Positions 62,501-64,000 of a DNA stretch of 64,000 nt are shown piece by piece. Numbering within the stretch: the first letter of the stretch is position 1; every line of letters begins with the position of its first letter. Below the pieces are notes generated by a model. The model made no database searches and was not told the origin of the DNA. It saw nothing but the letters and a program-made list of their open reading frames with translations. Made by a program: the position numbers and the translations under genes. The stretch lies in the NCBI RefSeq assembly GCF_019263705.2, contig NZ_JADQDK010000001.1, positions 3,844,001 through 3,908,000 on the forward strand. The letters run 5' to 3'. Source of the DNA: Pseudonocardia abyssalis (GTDB lineage: Bacteria > Actinomycetota > Actinomycetes > Mycobacteriales > Pseudonocardiaceae).

Positions 62501-63838
62501 GTCGGATCCACCGACCACCGACGGCAGCTCCGCGACGCGCTCGGTCGGGTCGCCGTCGACGACGGCCTCGACGAACCGGGCGAAGTTCTCCGCGTGCCGC
62601 GCGAGGCCGGCCGCGTCCGTGAACGCCTCGTTGCCGGCCAGCTCCATGCGGAACCCGTGGACCGGGTCGGAGTAGACGGTGAGGTCGAGGCGCCCGACCG
62701 GTCCGGGGTTGACGGTCTCCTGGCGTCCGACGACGGCGCCGAACCGGGCCTCGTAGTCGAACGCCTTGATGTTGATCAGTGGGAGGGTCCGGTAGTCCAG
62801 CTCGCCCCCGGGCCAGCTCCGGGCGATCCGCTCCTCGGTCCAGCGCTCGTCGCGGCCGGTCGTCCGCAGCTGCTCGGCGACGTCGCGGGCGACGTCGCCG
62901 ACCGTCGCGTCGCCCGTGAGGCGCACGGCGACCGGGAGGGTGGTGACCAGCATCCCGGGCGTGCGGAGCGCGGCGGCGTCGTGCCGCATCATGAACGGCA
63001 CGCGCAGGAGCAGCTCCTGCCGGCCTTCCGCGAGTGCGTCGTAGACGCCCCACAGCGCGGTCACGTAGGCGGCCCAGTTCACCCGGGAGCCGCGGGCCGC
63101 GGCCTTCAGGTCGGCCCCGATCGACGACGGCAGCGGCAGCGGCGCGCGCTGGTCCGAGATCGCGAACAGGCCCTCGGAGTCGACGCCCGCGGCGTGGCCC
63201 CGTGCCTCGCTGACCGCGAACACCGTGTCCCAGCGCGGCCGGGTGGATCTGCGACCCGGGGCGGCGGGGGGATCCACGGCCTGCGCGCCCTCGGCGGCGG
63301 CGACGTCCGACCACTCGCCGTACCAGCGCGCCACCGGCTCCTCCCCGCCGAGGCGGGCCGAGTAGATCTCACCGACCCGGCGGGTGAACAGGGACAGGCC
63401 GTAGGCGTCGACCAGTACGTGGTGCGTCGCGAACGCCCAGACCCAGTCGCCGTCCGTACGGCGGTGCAGGGTCGAGGAGGAGACGACGGGCCCCGAGAGG
63501 TCCGTCGCCACGTCGAACGACTCCCGGACGCGGCGGCGGATCTCCACGTCGTCGGCGGCGTCGTCGACGATGCCGGTGGGCAGCTCGGCGGCGTCGTCGA
63601 CCCACTGCTGCGGCGGCCCGTCGCCGTCGGTGAACCGCGCCCGCAGCGCGGCCGACTCGGTGAACGTCCGGGCCACGGCCTCCGCGAACAACGCGGTGTC
63701 GACGTCGCCGTCGAGCCACACCAGCTGGCCGACCCGGTACGCCGTCGCGGTGGGGAACAGCTGCTGCGCCGCCCAGACCCCGCGCTGCGCACGGGTGAGG
63801 GGGAAGAGCTTCCGCGACCGATCGTCACCGTGGTTCAC
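40526..63838 (-). CDS. Giant siderophore non-ribosomal peptide synthetase (7770 aa)
   Basis: Single-chain NRPS with order C1-A1-PCP1-E1 / C2-A2-PCP2 / C3-A3-PCP3-E3 / C4-A4-PCP4-E4 / C5-X / C6-A5-PCP5-TE. C1 resembles the EntF condensation domain that accepts an aryl-loaded carrier. Pocket residues give Ser-like (A1), beta-Ala-like (A2), basic, probably Arg or Orn (A3 and A4), and N-hydroxyornithine-like (A5). Carriers have GGDSILSIQ or GGHSLL motifs; the thioesterase has GWSYGG and DTPHSE. X (about residues 6075-6425) lacks A and PCP motifs. The GTG start abuts an iron box and promoter with no Shine-Dalgarno site. It is coupled to the aryl carrier gene. The product is inferred to be an aryl-capped mixed siderophore. 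Residue positions are estimates from coordinates. Confidence 0.92.
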   Translation of the reverse strand: MNHGDDRSRKLFPLTRAQRGVWAAQQLFPTATAYRVGQLVWLDGDVDTALFAEAVARTFTESAALRARFTDGDGPPQQWVDDAAELPTGIVDDAADDVEIRRRVRESFDVATDLSGPVVSSSTLHRRTDGDWVWAFATHHVLVDAYGLSLFTRRVGEIYSARLGGEEPVARWYGEWSDVAAAEGAQAVDPPAAPGRRSTRPRWDTVFAVSEARGHAAGVDSEGLFAISDQRAPLPLPSSIGADLKAAARGSRVNWAAYVTALWGVYDALAEGRQELLLRVPFMMRHDAAALRTPGMLVTTLPVAVRLTGDATVGDVARDVAEQLRTTGRDERWTEERIARSWPGGELDYRTLPLINIKAFDYEARFGAVVGRQETVNPGPVGRLDLTVYSDPVHGFRMELAGNEAFTDAAGLARHAENFARFVEAVVDGDPTERVAELPSVVGGSDGARVDAWSTGPSIDREPTDLDALIRAQATRTPDAVAIIDDGDGDTLTFAQFDVRTNALAALLVERGVGAGDRVGVLLPRSADLVVTLAAVARAGAAWVPVDTSYPPDRVEYVFTDAGVSAVITDTATAAAHREGLAGVHAERVCLDDAGVVAELERGRAAAPVLARPLVPADTAYFVYTSGTTGRPKGVRVTHRGIVNRLLWAVEVHGLGPEDRILQKTPATFDACMWEFFGGLLVGGTVVVARDQGHRDPEYLADVIARRRVTVTHFVPSMLQAFLTSEPDPARLRSLRQVFVSGEAFPVAAVAQARRVFGDARIDNVYGPTETTVDVTYLPLDTPDGPLALDPRLSVVPIGGPPPNVSTLVLDGWLRPVGPGVVGELYIGGVQLADGYAGRFGLTAERFVADPFGAAGSRLYRTGDLVRWDDTGSLEYLGRTDDQVKVRGFRIELDEVRAVLEQHPDVSGAAVLALENPAGGKFLAAYVTGTVLADDLRGFAGTVLPDYMVPTTVTRIETFPVTANGKLDRAALPVPDLGAGGGGGRAAESAAELVLVSVFRDVLALDEDAVVSVEDDFFRLGGDSILSIQVVTRARRLGVLVTAAEVFTARTVAALAGLSQRRASAEVPGAPAEVAESGLWPIAAAAVDMPGFGAFTQSFVFTTPAGLDEDVLGRVLGRVVEHHPALRGRLVRGDGAVRFEVGEPGAVVVGDRLRVEPSEGWARRVDGLTAELSESLDLDAGVLWRAVWFPGAGRLLWVIHHLVVDGVSWRILGDDLVQAWEIETGRSSEALAPVGTGLPGWSAALAARAADPDVTAQADHWAGVVTGADPLLGSRAPDPVRDTYASVDRIEVSLPAEVTRAVLTAVPHVLSAGVDDVLLGALAVAVGAWRAGRGVDHRRVLVGLEGHGREEALIPGSDLSRTVGWFTTWYPVGLDTDDVDPVAAVSGPDAAADAVLRVKEHLRAVPARGIGYGLLRPALPEGNSPQIGFNYLGRFFSTADAWATAPEHPGLRAHLPRERPLPALIDINAAVVGAGGDAALVATFDIARSAVPASDVREIADLWVRTLSTLRAFSDAAPVARRSPSDVTADGVTQADLDGWTARYGEVSDVQPLTPLQRGIVVESLLADPGDGESGGIDVYVTQTVLRLEGDLDPDRLRGAFAHVLERYPNLRTAIAPTAAGEHVAVVPRATTVPFAVEDAAGDPTAVRRAADRDRAVAFDLGATPLLRVCLVRTAPHTRTAPETHSAVLTMHHVLADGWSMPRLVQALVEAYRSPAETSSPVPDRAHRDFLVWLNAQDEAASVTRWTHALGAVEEPTLVAPGVSSGSTAFPDERLVELDPDLSAALHRAARRVDATLSSLVQAAWGVLLTTVTGQDTVVFGAIVSGRPADVDGIEDAVGLFINTVPIPVAVGANPSLADLVRQVQEHNTGLIEHHQVPLTELHRATGHNPLFDTVVVYENYPFDEVGRPTDRPAELVVADIEIRDSTHYPLALAVLPTADRIGFRLTSRPDRFDAAAVDRFCAVFLRILEAFAVDAAADTRIADLDVAGVVDTDETPGAGPAATIDSLLRERATATPDAVALVDDHDGTRLTYARLHARIDAAAALLAERGIGAADRVAVLLPRSTELVVVLAAVLRAGAAYVPVDPAHPAERIARILAESGAVLVVTDGPVGAPAPTLLLDDVRSRLDSGASATPSRPVAAGDTACVVFTSGTTGLPKGVALSHRALVNRLSWGREVLGHGPGSVALAKSGLGFVDAVTELFGPLVAGATVVVVPDPVAGDPAALVEAIRRHRVTHLLTVPSLADAMAPDAALGSLRSWVSSGEALTRATAGRMRRVAPGAVLRNFYGSTEVTGDATLDTVPATGAITLGAPPVGTSVRVLDRWLRPVGPGVVGELHVGGVQLADGYVGRAGLTAERFVADPSGSGGRLYRTGDVVRRDVDGRLHYLGRVDDQVKVRGFRVEPDEVRAVLERHPDVSGAAVLALDHPAGGKFLAAYVTGPVPVDALRAFAGTVLPGHMVPTAFTRVDEFPVTANGKLDRAALPVPDLGASTGGREPGTDTEIVLAGVFRDVLALDEDAAPSVDDDFFHLGGHSLLATRVVARVNAALGSALTLRDVFDHPTVAALARVVGDGGPGPLLRVGSLERPADLPVSYGQQSLWLIERLGGPAGRYTVPVVMRLAGDVDEASLGAALRDVVSRHEALRTLLVEDDGRLHQRIVAADRAADLLPLTAEDVTGADAVDARITELVQTGFDLATDIPVRAGLLRLSAAERVFVLALHHHAVDEWSLRSLLGDLSTAYRARVAGHAPQWTPLTAQYADYALWQRRALGDAADPDSALAAHLRHWRDALADAPEESTICADRVRPAEPGHRGADVSFALDPDTVDGLRRVSDGSGATMFMIAQAAAAVTVSVLGGSDDVVIGSPVGGRTADGLEDLVGYFVNTLAVRHRLGRADTLADVLAATRRTVLDGLAHQDAPFEQVVAASGAERSVNRNPLFQVMLTHHIGAQTQGLVLDGVDVATRPVTLGAAKVDLDLALQETPAGVTGFLTYATDLFDRSTADRFVAVFRNALHAVATTPDARIADLALLPDAPGPLAGPVLDVPGTTLDALVRAQAAASPDAVAVVHDDGTELTYAEFDARVDALAHVLLDAGVATGDRVAVLVGRHARQVVTLAAVLRAGAAYVPIDPAYPTERIGLVLEDAAPSVVVADAAAASAHAAALTGVRLVDPAEAAIGGPPVLARPLTPADAAYVIFTSGTTGRPKGVVVPHRAIVNLIRWRQGVFPLRAGDRVLQKSSVGFDVSVPEFFWPLAVGAAVRMIRDGGEKDPAYLAALLRTESFGYADFLPSVVRALVDDGEDLSTFRVRHVTVGSESVPVSVARELRAPGRTVWNLYGPTEATVEAVGYDVAGLSDDATSTPIGGPLANTSVHVLDGWLRPVGPGVVGELHLGGVQLADGYVGRAGLTAERFVADPSGSGGRLYRTGDVVRRDVDGRLHYLGRVDDQVKVRGFRIEPDEVRAALEQHAEVSGAAVLAVDHPAGGRFLAAYVTAAAGAAADAEAFAEAVRTFAGSVLPDYMVPTTVIRVDTFPVTANGKLDRAALPVPDLGGGGGRAAESPTERALVSVFRDVLALAPAAGLSVDDDFFRLGGDSILSIQVVSRARRLGVVVTAAEVFTARTVAALAELSDGRAGAPVAAVGVVAESGLWPIAASAVDDPGFGAFTQSSVFTTPAGLDEDLLGRVLGRVVEHHPALRGRLVRGDGAVRFEIRDPGAVVVGDRLTVEPFDGWVGRVDELTAELSESLDLEAGVLWRAVWFPGDAEGRLLLVVHHLVVDGVSWRILGDDLRHAWEIETGRGTDALTPVGTGLPAWSAALAARAADADVTAQADHWAGVVSGVDPLLGSRAPDPARDTYATVGRVEVSVPAEVTRAVLTAVPHALSAGVDDVLLGALTVAVGAWRAEKGVDHRRVLVGLEGHGREETLVPGSDLSRTVGWFTTWYPVALDTGEIDPVAAVSGPDAAADAVLRVKEHLRAVPARGIGYGLVGPALPEGNRPQIGFNYLGQFSTADAGGAWAAAPERPGLQAHLPEDLPLPAVIDVNVAAVPDGTGGQVLTGVVSYAAGIVGEIDVREIVDLWVEALTTLHARTPRGIRRSPSDLTARGLTQADVDGWEARYGHLADVQPLTPLQQGIAFEAIIGGSGVGASVGVDVYTTETVLHLDGDLDVDRLRRALDAVLDRHPHLRAAIAATGSGEHVAVIPVDVEVPLTVLDASGAPDPAAARRQAADAARAVTFDLASAPLLRTTVVTTAPREHAVVLTMHHVLADGWSMPRFVRELLEAYGSPGAARTGTTGADPAYLAFLRRLDDRDRPATTAAWTRALAAVEEPTLLAPGAAPVSEGFPEEIAFAADADTTAALTAVARSAGSTLNSVVQTAWSVFLSTVTGQDTVVFGSTVSGRPADIDGIEDAIGLFINTIPTPVTVDGTAGLAELVRRVQDQNTRLLEHHHAPLSELQRLAGHSPLFDTIVVYENYPLDGSDIGRSHGGVRLRDVTGRDATHYPLALAVIPGATGIAFHLTYRADLLGAATAQRYAAAFRGILETIATEPERRIADLRTLLPADERDLAAWSTGPVVGGSDTTLDALLRAQAARTPEAVAVVGDDGHAVTYAQFDARVNALAHVLVARGVAVGDRVGIVLPRSADLLVAVVAAVRAGAAYVPVDPQYPAERIGSVLDDADPAVVLTDSRTSAALDRARPVVEIDHRGVADALDAGRVGPPVLARPLVPADTAYVMFTSGTTGRPKGVAVPHRAIANLIAWRQSTFPLAAGDRVLQKSSVGFDVSVPEIFWPLAVGAVVRLIRAGGEKDGAYLADLLRTERFGYADFLPTVVGALTAGGDDLSSLRVDHVTVGSESVPPRVARALTAAGRAVWNMYGPTEAAVEIAGYDVAGLPADATTTPIGRPLPHSSFRVLDTWLRPVAPGTPGELYLGGAQLAQGYLGRPALTAERFVADPSGGAGERLYRTGDVVRWNDDGQLEYLGRVDDQIKVRGFRIEPDEIRTALELHPDVSGAVVLALDHPAGGKQLAAYVTGPDSPDVETALRAYLAARLPEYMVPAAILVVDAFPTLANGKVDRRALPAPELGGGGGRAAESETERVVAAVFRDVLRLPAHVDLGADDDFFRLGGDSILSIQVVSRARRAGVVVSAAEVFTVRTVGGLAALADGRAGTASASLPEVSDSVLLPIAAQHVGEPGFASFTQSFVFVTPPQLTADRLERILARVVDHHGALRGRLVRDDTGWRFRVEERTATHVADRLSEEAAWSPDRLRSATERLSLDLDPEGGVLWRAARFPGDDDGASTGRLLLVVHHLVVDGVSWRIIGDDLRHAWELETGAVTEPLPPTGMSVTTWAEALARRAADDDVVGQLAHWTAATADAGAPLGTRPLDPAVDTYAVAGAVPLEVSAEVTGSLLVDLPWLLTAGVDDVLLGALTSAVGAWRATRGTEQGAVRVGLEGHGREESLVPGSDLSRAIGWFTAWYPVSLSTDDVDPTAAVADPRAGADAVLRVKEHLARVPATGVGFGLLRHVNPDTRGALASGAAPHIGFNYLGRFTATPQAQQPWDNAADAAGVDGYVAGELPLPAALDVNVEAVDSGDGPVLRGTLTYATGLLTEADAAELAALWTRALTTLHDYARGTRAVRRSASDLTADGVGAHDIEVWEDRYGPLSDVQPLTPLQEGLAFQAGLAAEDVDVYVVQSVFHLSGPVDAGRLETALGRVLERYPNLRAGIAPLAGGASVAVIPETVAIPFRVVHDVAEPAERVRQVADEDRLTPFELDRPPLVRAALVSGTDTEHQFVLTLHHVLVDGWSTPLLITALFEAYADPGRRPEPETAYREFLTWLGRRDRARSEAAWTRALEPVTGATLVAGRPGIGVTESTLAVVDGGVGAAAFGELSGLDAGATINTVVQTAWGIALGELLGEETVVFGVIVSGRPADVDGIEDAVGLFINTIATPVTVRDGLAFSELVSRQQEQSTALLEHHQVPLSDLHRIARQTPLFDSLVVYENYPADAESRDRVERATGFAVRDVAGSDATHYPVTLIVEPGGTLGLRVAYMPSLVSRETAERLLETTRLVLEHGARSPRLRVAHLRELVRVARTAASPDGAPHAGYRLPLAGFGIGDADLWRAAVTQVSHALSAPACLAVDEAGAGWIVTDATPNPGALDVVADLLPALVAAYRAGAVLEVVPAPDAGAVGDSSDEALEAILDDPFWEDWLDAFVDVAPVELPRRAGGEDRGRCGVAASRGSVREAAAPADERASAIGALLRALGPDLADGAVVEIEEPARPSATRRFPVAVGGAPSGADAGLAWEPRHADEHAMLLASPVFARYLDDVPEPVLRIGVFRTGARPLADDGHPDDVGVSARILVGPDEELTVEVRVAPGVDLDAPAVAAALAADLDEYGLALLPLLAQAGPTLRRVDRLPITAAEAEQVRARYGTDAEVLPLSPLQSGLLYHMVRARETDDHHAYVSQVTRELTGSVDPARMADAIATVLGRYPNLSAGFVALGEGEVQVLPARGPLPFRVVLRDGRHTTDAEAFFAAERTAPFDHEEPPLLRFVLLERAASEWTLAMTFEHILMDGWSLNLVMGEILSIYGDPTYADRTPAASFRTYLDWLAGRDGDAARSAWRDYLADLPGPSVIWAEGGDLTGDRIETGEVHRDLAAVEAARVYAAAREARVTVGTLLQVAWGIALGRLTGSGDVVFGNTVSGRPPELDDAERIVGLLFNTLPMRVRLDPFETLADMLARVQGEQAEVIDHLYASLSDIQDDAGVGALFDTLFVVQNFPYRAAGADSAAAADHDAAVTGGGLNDATHYPVTFAVNPWMDGDRASVHVRLSFRRDAFDDAAAQTLCERYVHVLRFLVDHLDEPVGRVPALLPGEEVRAGAVTDPPVDEVTVAGLLEERVGRSPDRIALVARGRRFTFAEFAAEVHRYARLLIERGVRPEHRVALLLPRDERMVVAMFAVFAVGAAYVPVDAEHPDDRIAHMLDVARPTVTLVTDRDAARPGSGAGDVVNLDDAAVRDRIAALPASAITAAERGGGVSLDHLAYIIFTSGSTGRPKGVAIGYRGLTNMYANHVEKIFDRVVAHQGGRSMRIAHTTSFSFDASWEQLFWMLNGHEVHVIDEELRREPERLLAHYDAEHIDGFDVTPSYGQLLVDQGMLDRDRPTGRSVAADGEGVVFVSLGGEAVPERLWQQLRDAPGVEAYNLYGPTEYTINALGADLADSPTSSVGTPILHTRAYILDTSLQPVLDGVAGELYLAGAGVARGYWEQPAATAERFPACPWEPGARMYRTGDLARWTARGDIEYLGRTDDQVKIRGYRIEPGEVADVLVADPQVARAAVVARRDASGATQLHGYVVPAAGLPSSVDLDAVRARARATLPDYMLPAGLAAVAQIPLTVNGKVDARALPAIEVAGAEHTPPRTPTEQLLARAAAELLGLDRYSVAANFFESGGNSLLAMRLVARVNAVQRPDGGDHGLLVRDVFAHQTVVALAEHLDGWSGTAGPTVGEAMLLPLREVPGDTTLFCFHEYTGVATMYSHLVPLLPADWSVYGIQDPVHGGADVDFADFAEACRAYADAVVSQRPEGPYDLLGWSYGGHLAYGVAQELDRRGLGVRALAIIDAIPIADGPLQEDVEPVTVTMADLRSDTGLQDRIAATIEEEVGPELGERMFGGLDATQRRAIAVAATRVDLLLTAPTDGRLDVPALLVAAAGEDDRPDSYTAQLEGMWSAFLPRLETVRVDTPHSEIVLGAGQAQRWVPAFVDLADRSPVPTEGVEHR
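44566..46885 (-). other. NRPS C5 domain followed by unassigned block X
   Basis: C5 (about residues 5650-6070) opens [11 protein letters not shown] and has [10 protein letters not shown]. The next 340 residues (about 44566-45600) have no P-loop (TSGTTGxPKG), no YGPTE and no carrier Ser motif. Only the last 60-70 residues ([18 protein letters not shown] ... [20 protein letters not shown]) resemble the tail that normally links an epimerase to the next condensation domain. The frame is intact throughout. Confidence 0.7.
46886..51511 (-). other. NRPS module 4: C-A(basic residue)-PCP-E
   Basis: C4 opens [11 protein letters not shown] (post-epimerase style) and has [10 protein letters not shown]. 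The A4 pocket reads D-V-P-D-T-G-M-V-E-K, nearly identical to A3, so the same residue is probably added twice. The epimerase has [10 protein letters not shown] near residue 5298 and IGFNYLGRF. Confidence 0.65.
51512..56089 (-). other. NRPS module 3: C-A(basic residue)-PCP-E
   Basis: C3 opens [11 protein letters not shown], the style of domains that do not follow an epimerase, with active site HHHAVDEWS (about residue 2719). The A3 pocket reads D-V-P-D-T-G-L-V-E-K. Acidic residues at the 278 and 331 positions suggest a cationic side chain (compare Arg DVADVGAIDK). Carrier and epimerase resemble those of module 1 very closely. Confidence 0.65.
53486..53668. repeat. 183-base perfect direct repeat, copy in A3
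   Basis: Bases 53486-53668 are identical to 56636-56818 (offset 3150), while the flanks are clearly diverged. The tract encodes the A-domain region from the GRxDDQVK lid back to the LYRTGD and [13 protein letters not shown] segments. It indicates recent gene conversion or duplication between modules. Confidence 0.85.
56090..59215 (-). other. NRPS module 2: C-A(beta-Ala)-PCP
   Basis: C2 begins [11 protein letters not shown], the style of domains that follow epimerisation, with active site [10 protein letters not shown] (about residue 1689). The A2 pocket reads V-D-T-L-V-S-F-G-D-K. It lacks Asp235, the residue that binds an alpha-amino group, and fits the published beta-alanine pattern VDxVISxGDK. 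The carrier has [11 protein letters not shown]. There is no epimerase, as expected for an achiral residue. Confidence 0.7.
56636..56818. repeat. 183-base perfect direct repeat, copy in A2
   Basis: Partner of 53486-53668. It lies in the corresponding part of A2, downstream of the substrate-pocket residues, so conversion here does not change the predicted specificity. Confidence 0.85.
59216..63838 (-). other. NRPS module 1: C(aryl)-A(Ser)-PCP-E
   Basis: C1 (about residues 1-445) opens [14 protein letters not shown] and has the active site [10 protein letters not shown], with Ala instead of Gly in HHxxxDG. A1 (about 460-965) has [12 protein letters not shown] and NVYGPTETT. Its pocket reads D-A-W-H-F-S-V-V-D-K, close to the EntF Ser code DVWHFSLVDK. 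The carrier Ser is in GGDSILSIQ (about 1020). E1 has [10 protein letters not shown] (about 1198) and IGFNYLGRF. Expected output is aryl-D-Ser. Confidence 0.75.
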
Positions 63839-63874
63839 TTAGGTAACGCTAACGATACTTTCTGCGGATGGCAA
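63839..63874 (-). promoter_or_regulatory. Iron-box-covered promoter of the NRPS operon
   Basis: Read on the minus strand: TTGCCA (63874-63869), 17 bases, TAGCGT (63851-63846), then seven bases to the GTG. The plus-strand 19-mer TTAGGTAACGCTAACGATA (63839-63857) matches the IdeR consensus at about 14 of 19 positions and covers the -10 and start site. No ribosome-binding site precedes the GTG, so a leaderless transcript is likely. Confidence 0.7.
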
Positions 63875-63938
63875 AGATCTCGGCCCTGCTCCGCAGAGTC
63901 GTAGAAGCGACCGCGACACACCCTGATCCGGGAGGACC

Positions 63939-64000
63939 ATGCTCTCCGCCGCACGCCCCGGGACGCAGCGCGCCCGGGCCGAGGACACCGACGTCACGGT
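63939..64000 (+). CDS. Start of an unidentified gene divergent from the NRPS
   Basis: ATG at 63939 preceded by GGGAGGACC opens a frame MLSAARPGTQRARAEDTDVT that runs off the window. A short polar N-terminus followed by an apparent strand is common in ABC transporter ATPases, and siderophore clusters usually carry one here, but the visible 20 residues cannot prove it. It shares the 100-base intergenic region with the iron-regulated promoter. Confidence 0.5.
   Translation, partial: MLSAARPGTQRARAEDTDVT

Overview
The window is very GC-rich, uses GTG starts freely and has many 1- to 4-base stop/start overlaps. Together with its gene content (benzoyl-CoA epoxidation, cobalt nitrile hydratase, F420/LLM-type oxidoreductases, rifampicin monooxygenase, IdeR-type iron boxes) this indicates a chromosome of a high-GC actinomycete of the Pseudonocardiaceae kind. 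The genus is inferred from content, not from a marker gene. No rRNA, tRNA, CRISPR array or transposase was recognised.

Layout. (1) 1-4640: aerobic benzoyl-CoA ('box') catabolism: benzoate-CoA ligase (5' end outside the window), boxC and boxB. (2) 4728-10870: a DUF805 membrane protein, a secreted S33-type peptidase, an LLM/F420 oxidoreductase, an alpha/beta hydrolase flanked by two clusters of a CCCGCGAGTCGC repeat, and an ECF sigma factor overlapping a triple-VOC protein. (3) 10900-17832: a decayed XRE/MmyB regulator, then a nitrile/amide module: an ArsR repressor overlapping a cytosolic SRPBCC-AmiC fusion sensor, followed by a palindromic promoter and the overlapping run amidase, nitrile hydratase beta, alpha and activator, then a MetX-like hydrolase. 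(4) 17833-26812: a broken flavin monooxygenase, a methyltransferase, a convergent response regulator/histidine kinase pair, a glycosyltransferase-like protein, an RsbW-like ATPase, and an AraC-VOC-short UvrA operon. (5) 27054-35495: an acyl-CoA catabolic island (PaaK-like ligase, three SDRs, LLM monooxygenase, DUF35-thiolase pair, P450) with a TetR regulator and a candidate operator. (6) 35617-39293: rifampicin monooxygenase with a perfect palindromic rifamycin-associated element, divergent from an S9 peptidase.

(7) 39383-64000 is the centrepiece, an iron-regulated siderophore locus. A 23.3-kb gene encodes a 7770-residue NRPS. It begins with an EntF-like condensation domain and overlaps a downstream gene for a stand-alone aryl carrier protein. 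A convergent 3-dehydroshikimate dehydratase-like gene has its own iron box. Specificity-pocket reading suggests aryl cap - D-Ser - beta-Ala - two D-configured basic residues - N-hydroxyornithine-like residue, released by a thioesterase. Between the fifth and sixth condensation domains lies a roughly 340-residue block with no recognisable adenylation or carrier domain. The dehydratase suggests a 3,4-dihydroxybenzoate (petrobactin-type) cap rather than the usual 2,3-isomer. The combination would be a mixed catecholate-hydroxamate siderophore that I do not recognise. The aryl-activating ligase, ornithine hydroxylase, MbtH protein and transporters are not in the window; a divergent gene starts at its right edge.
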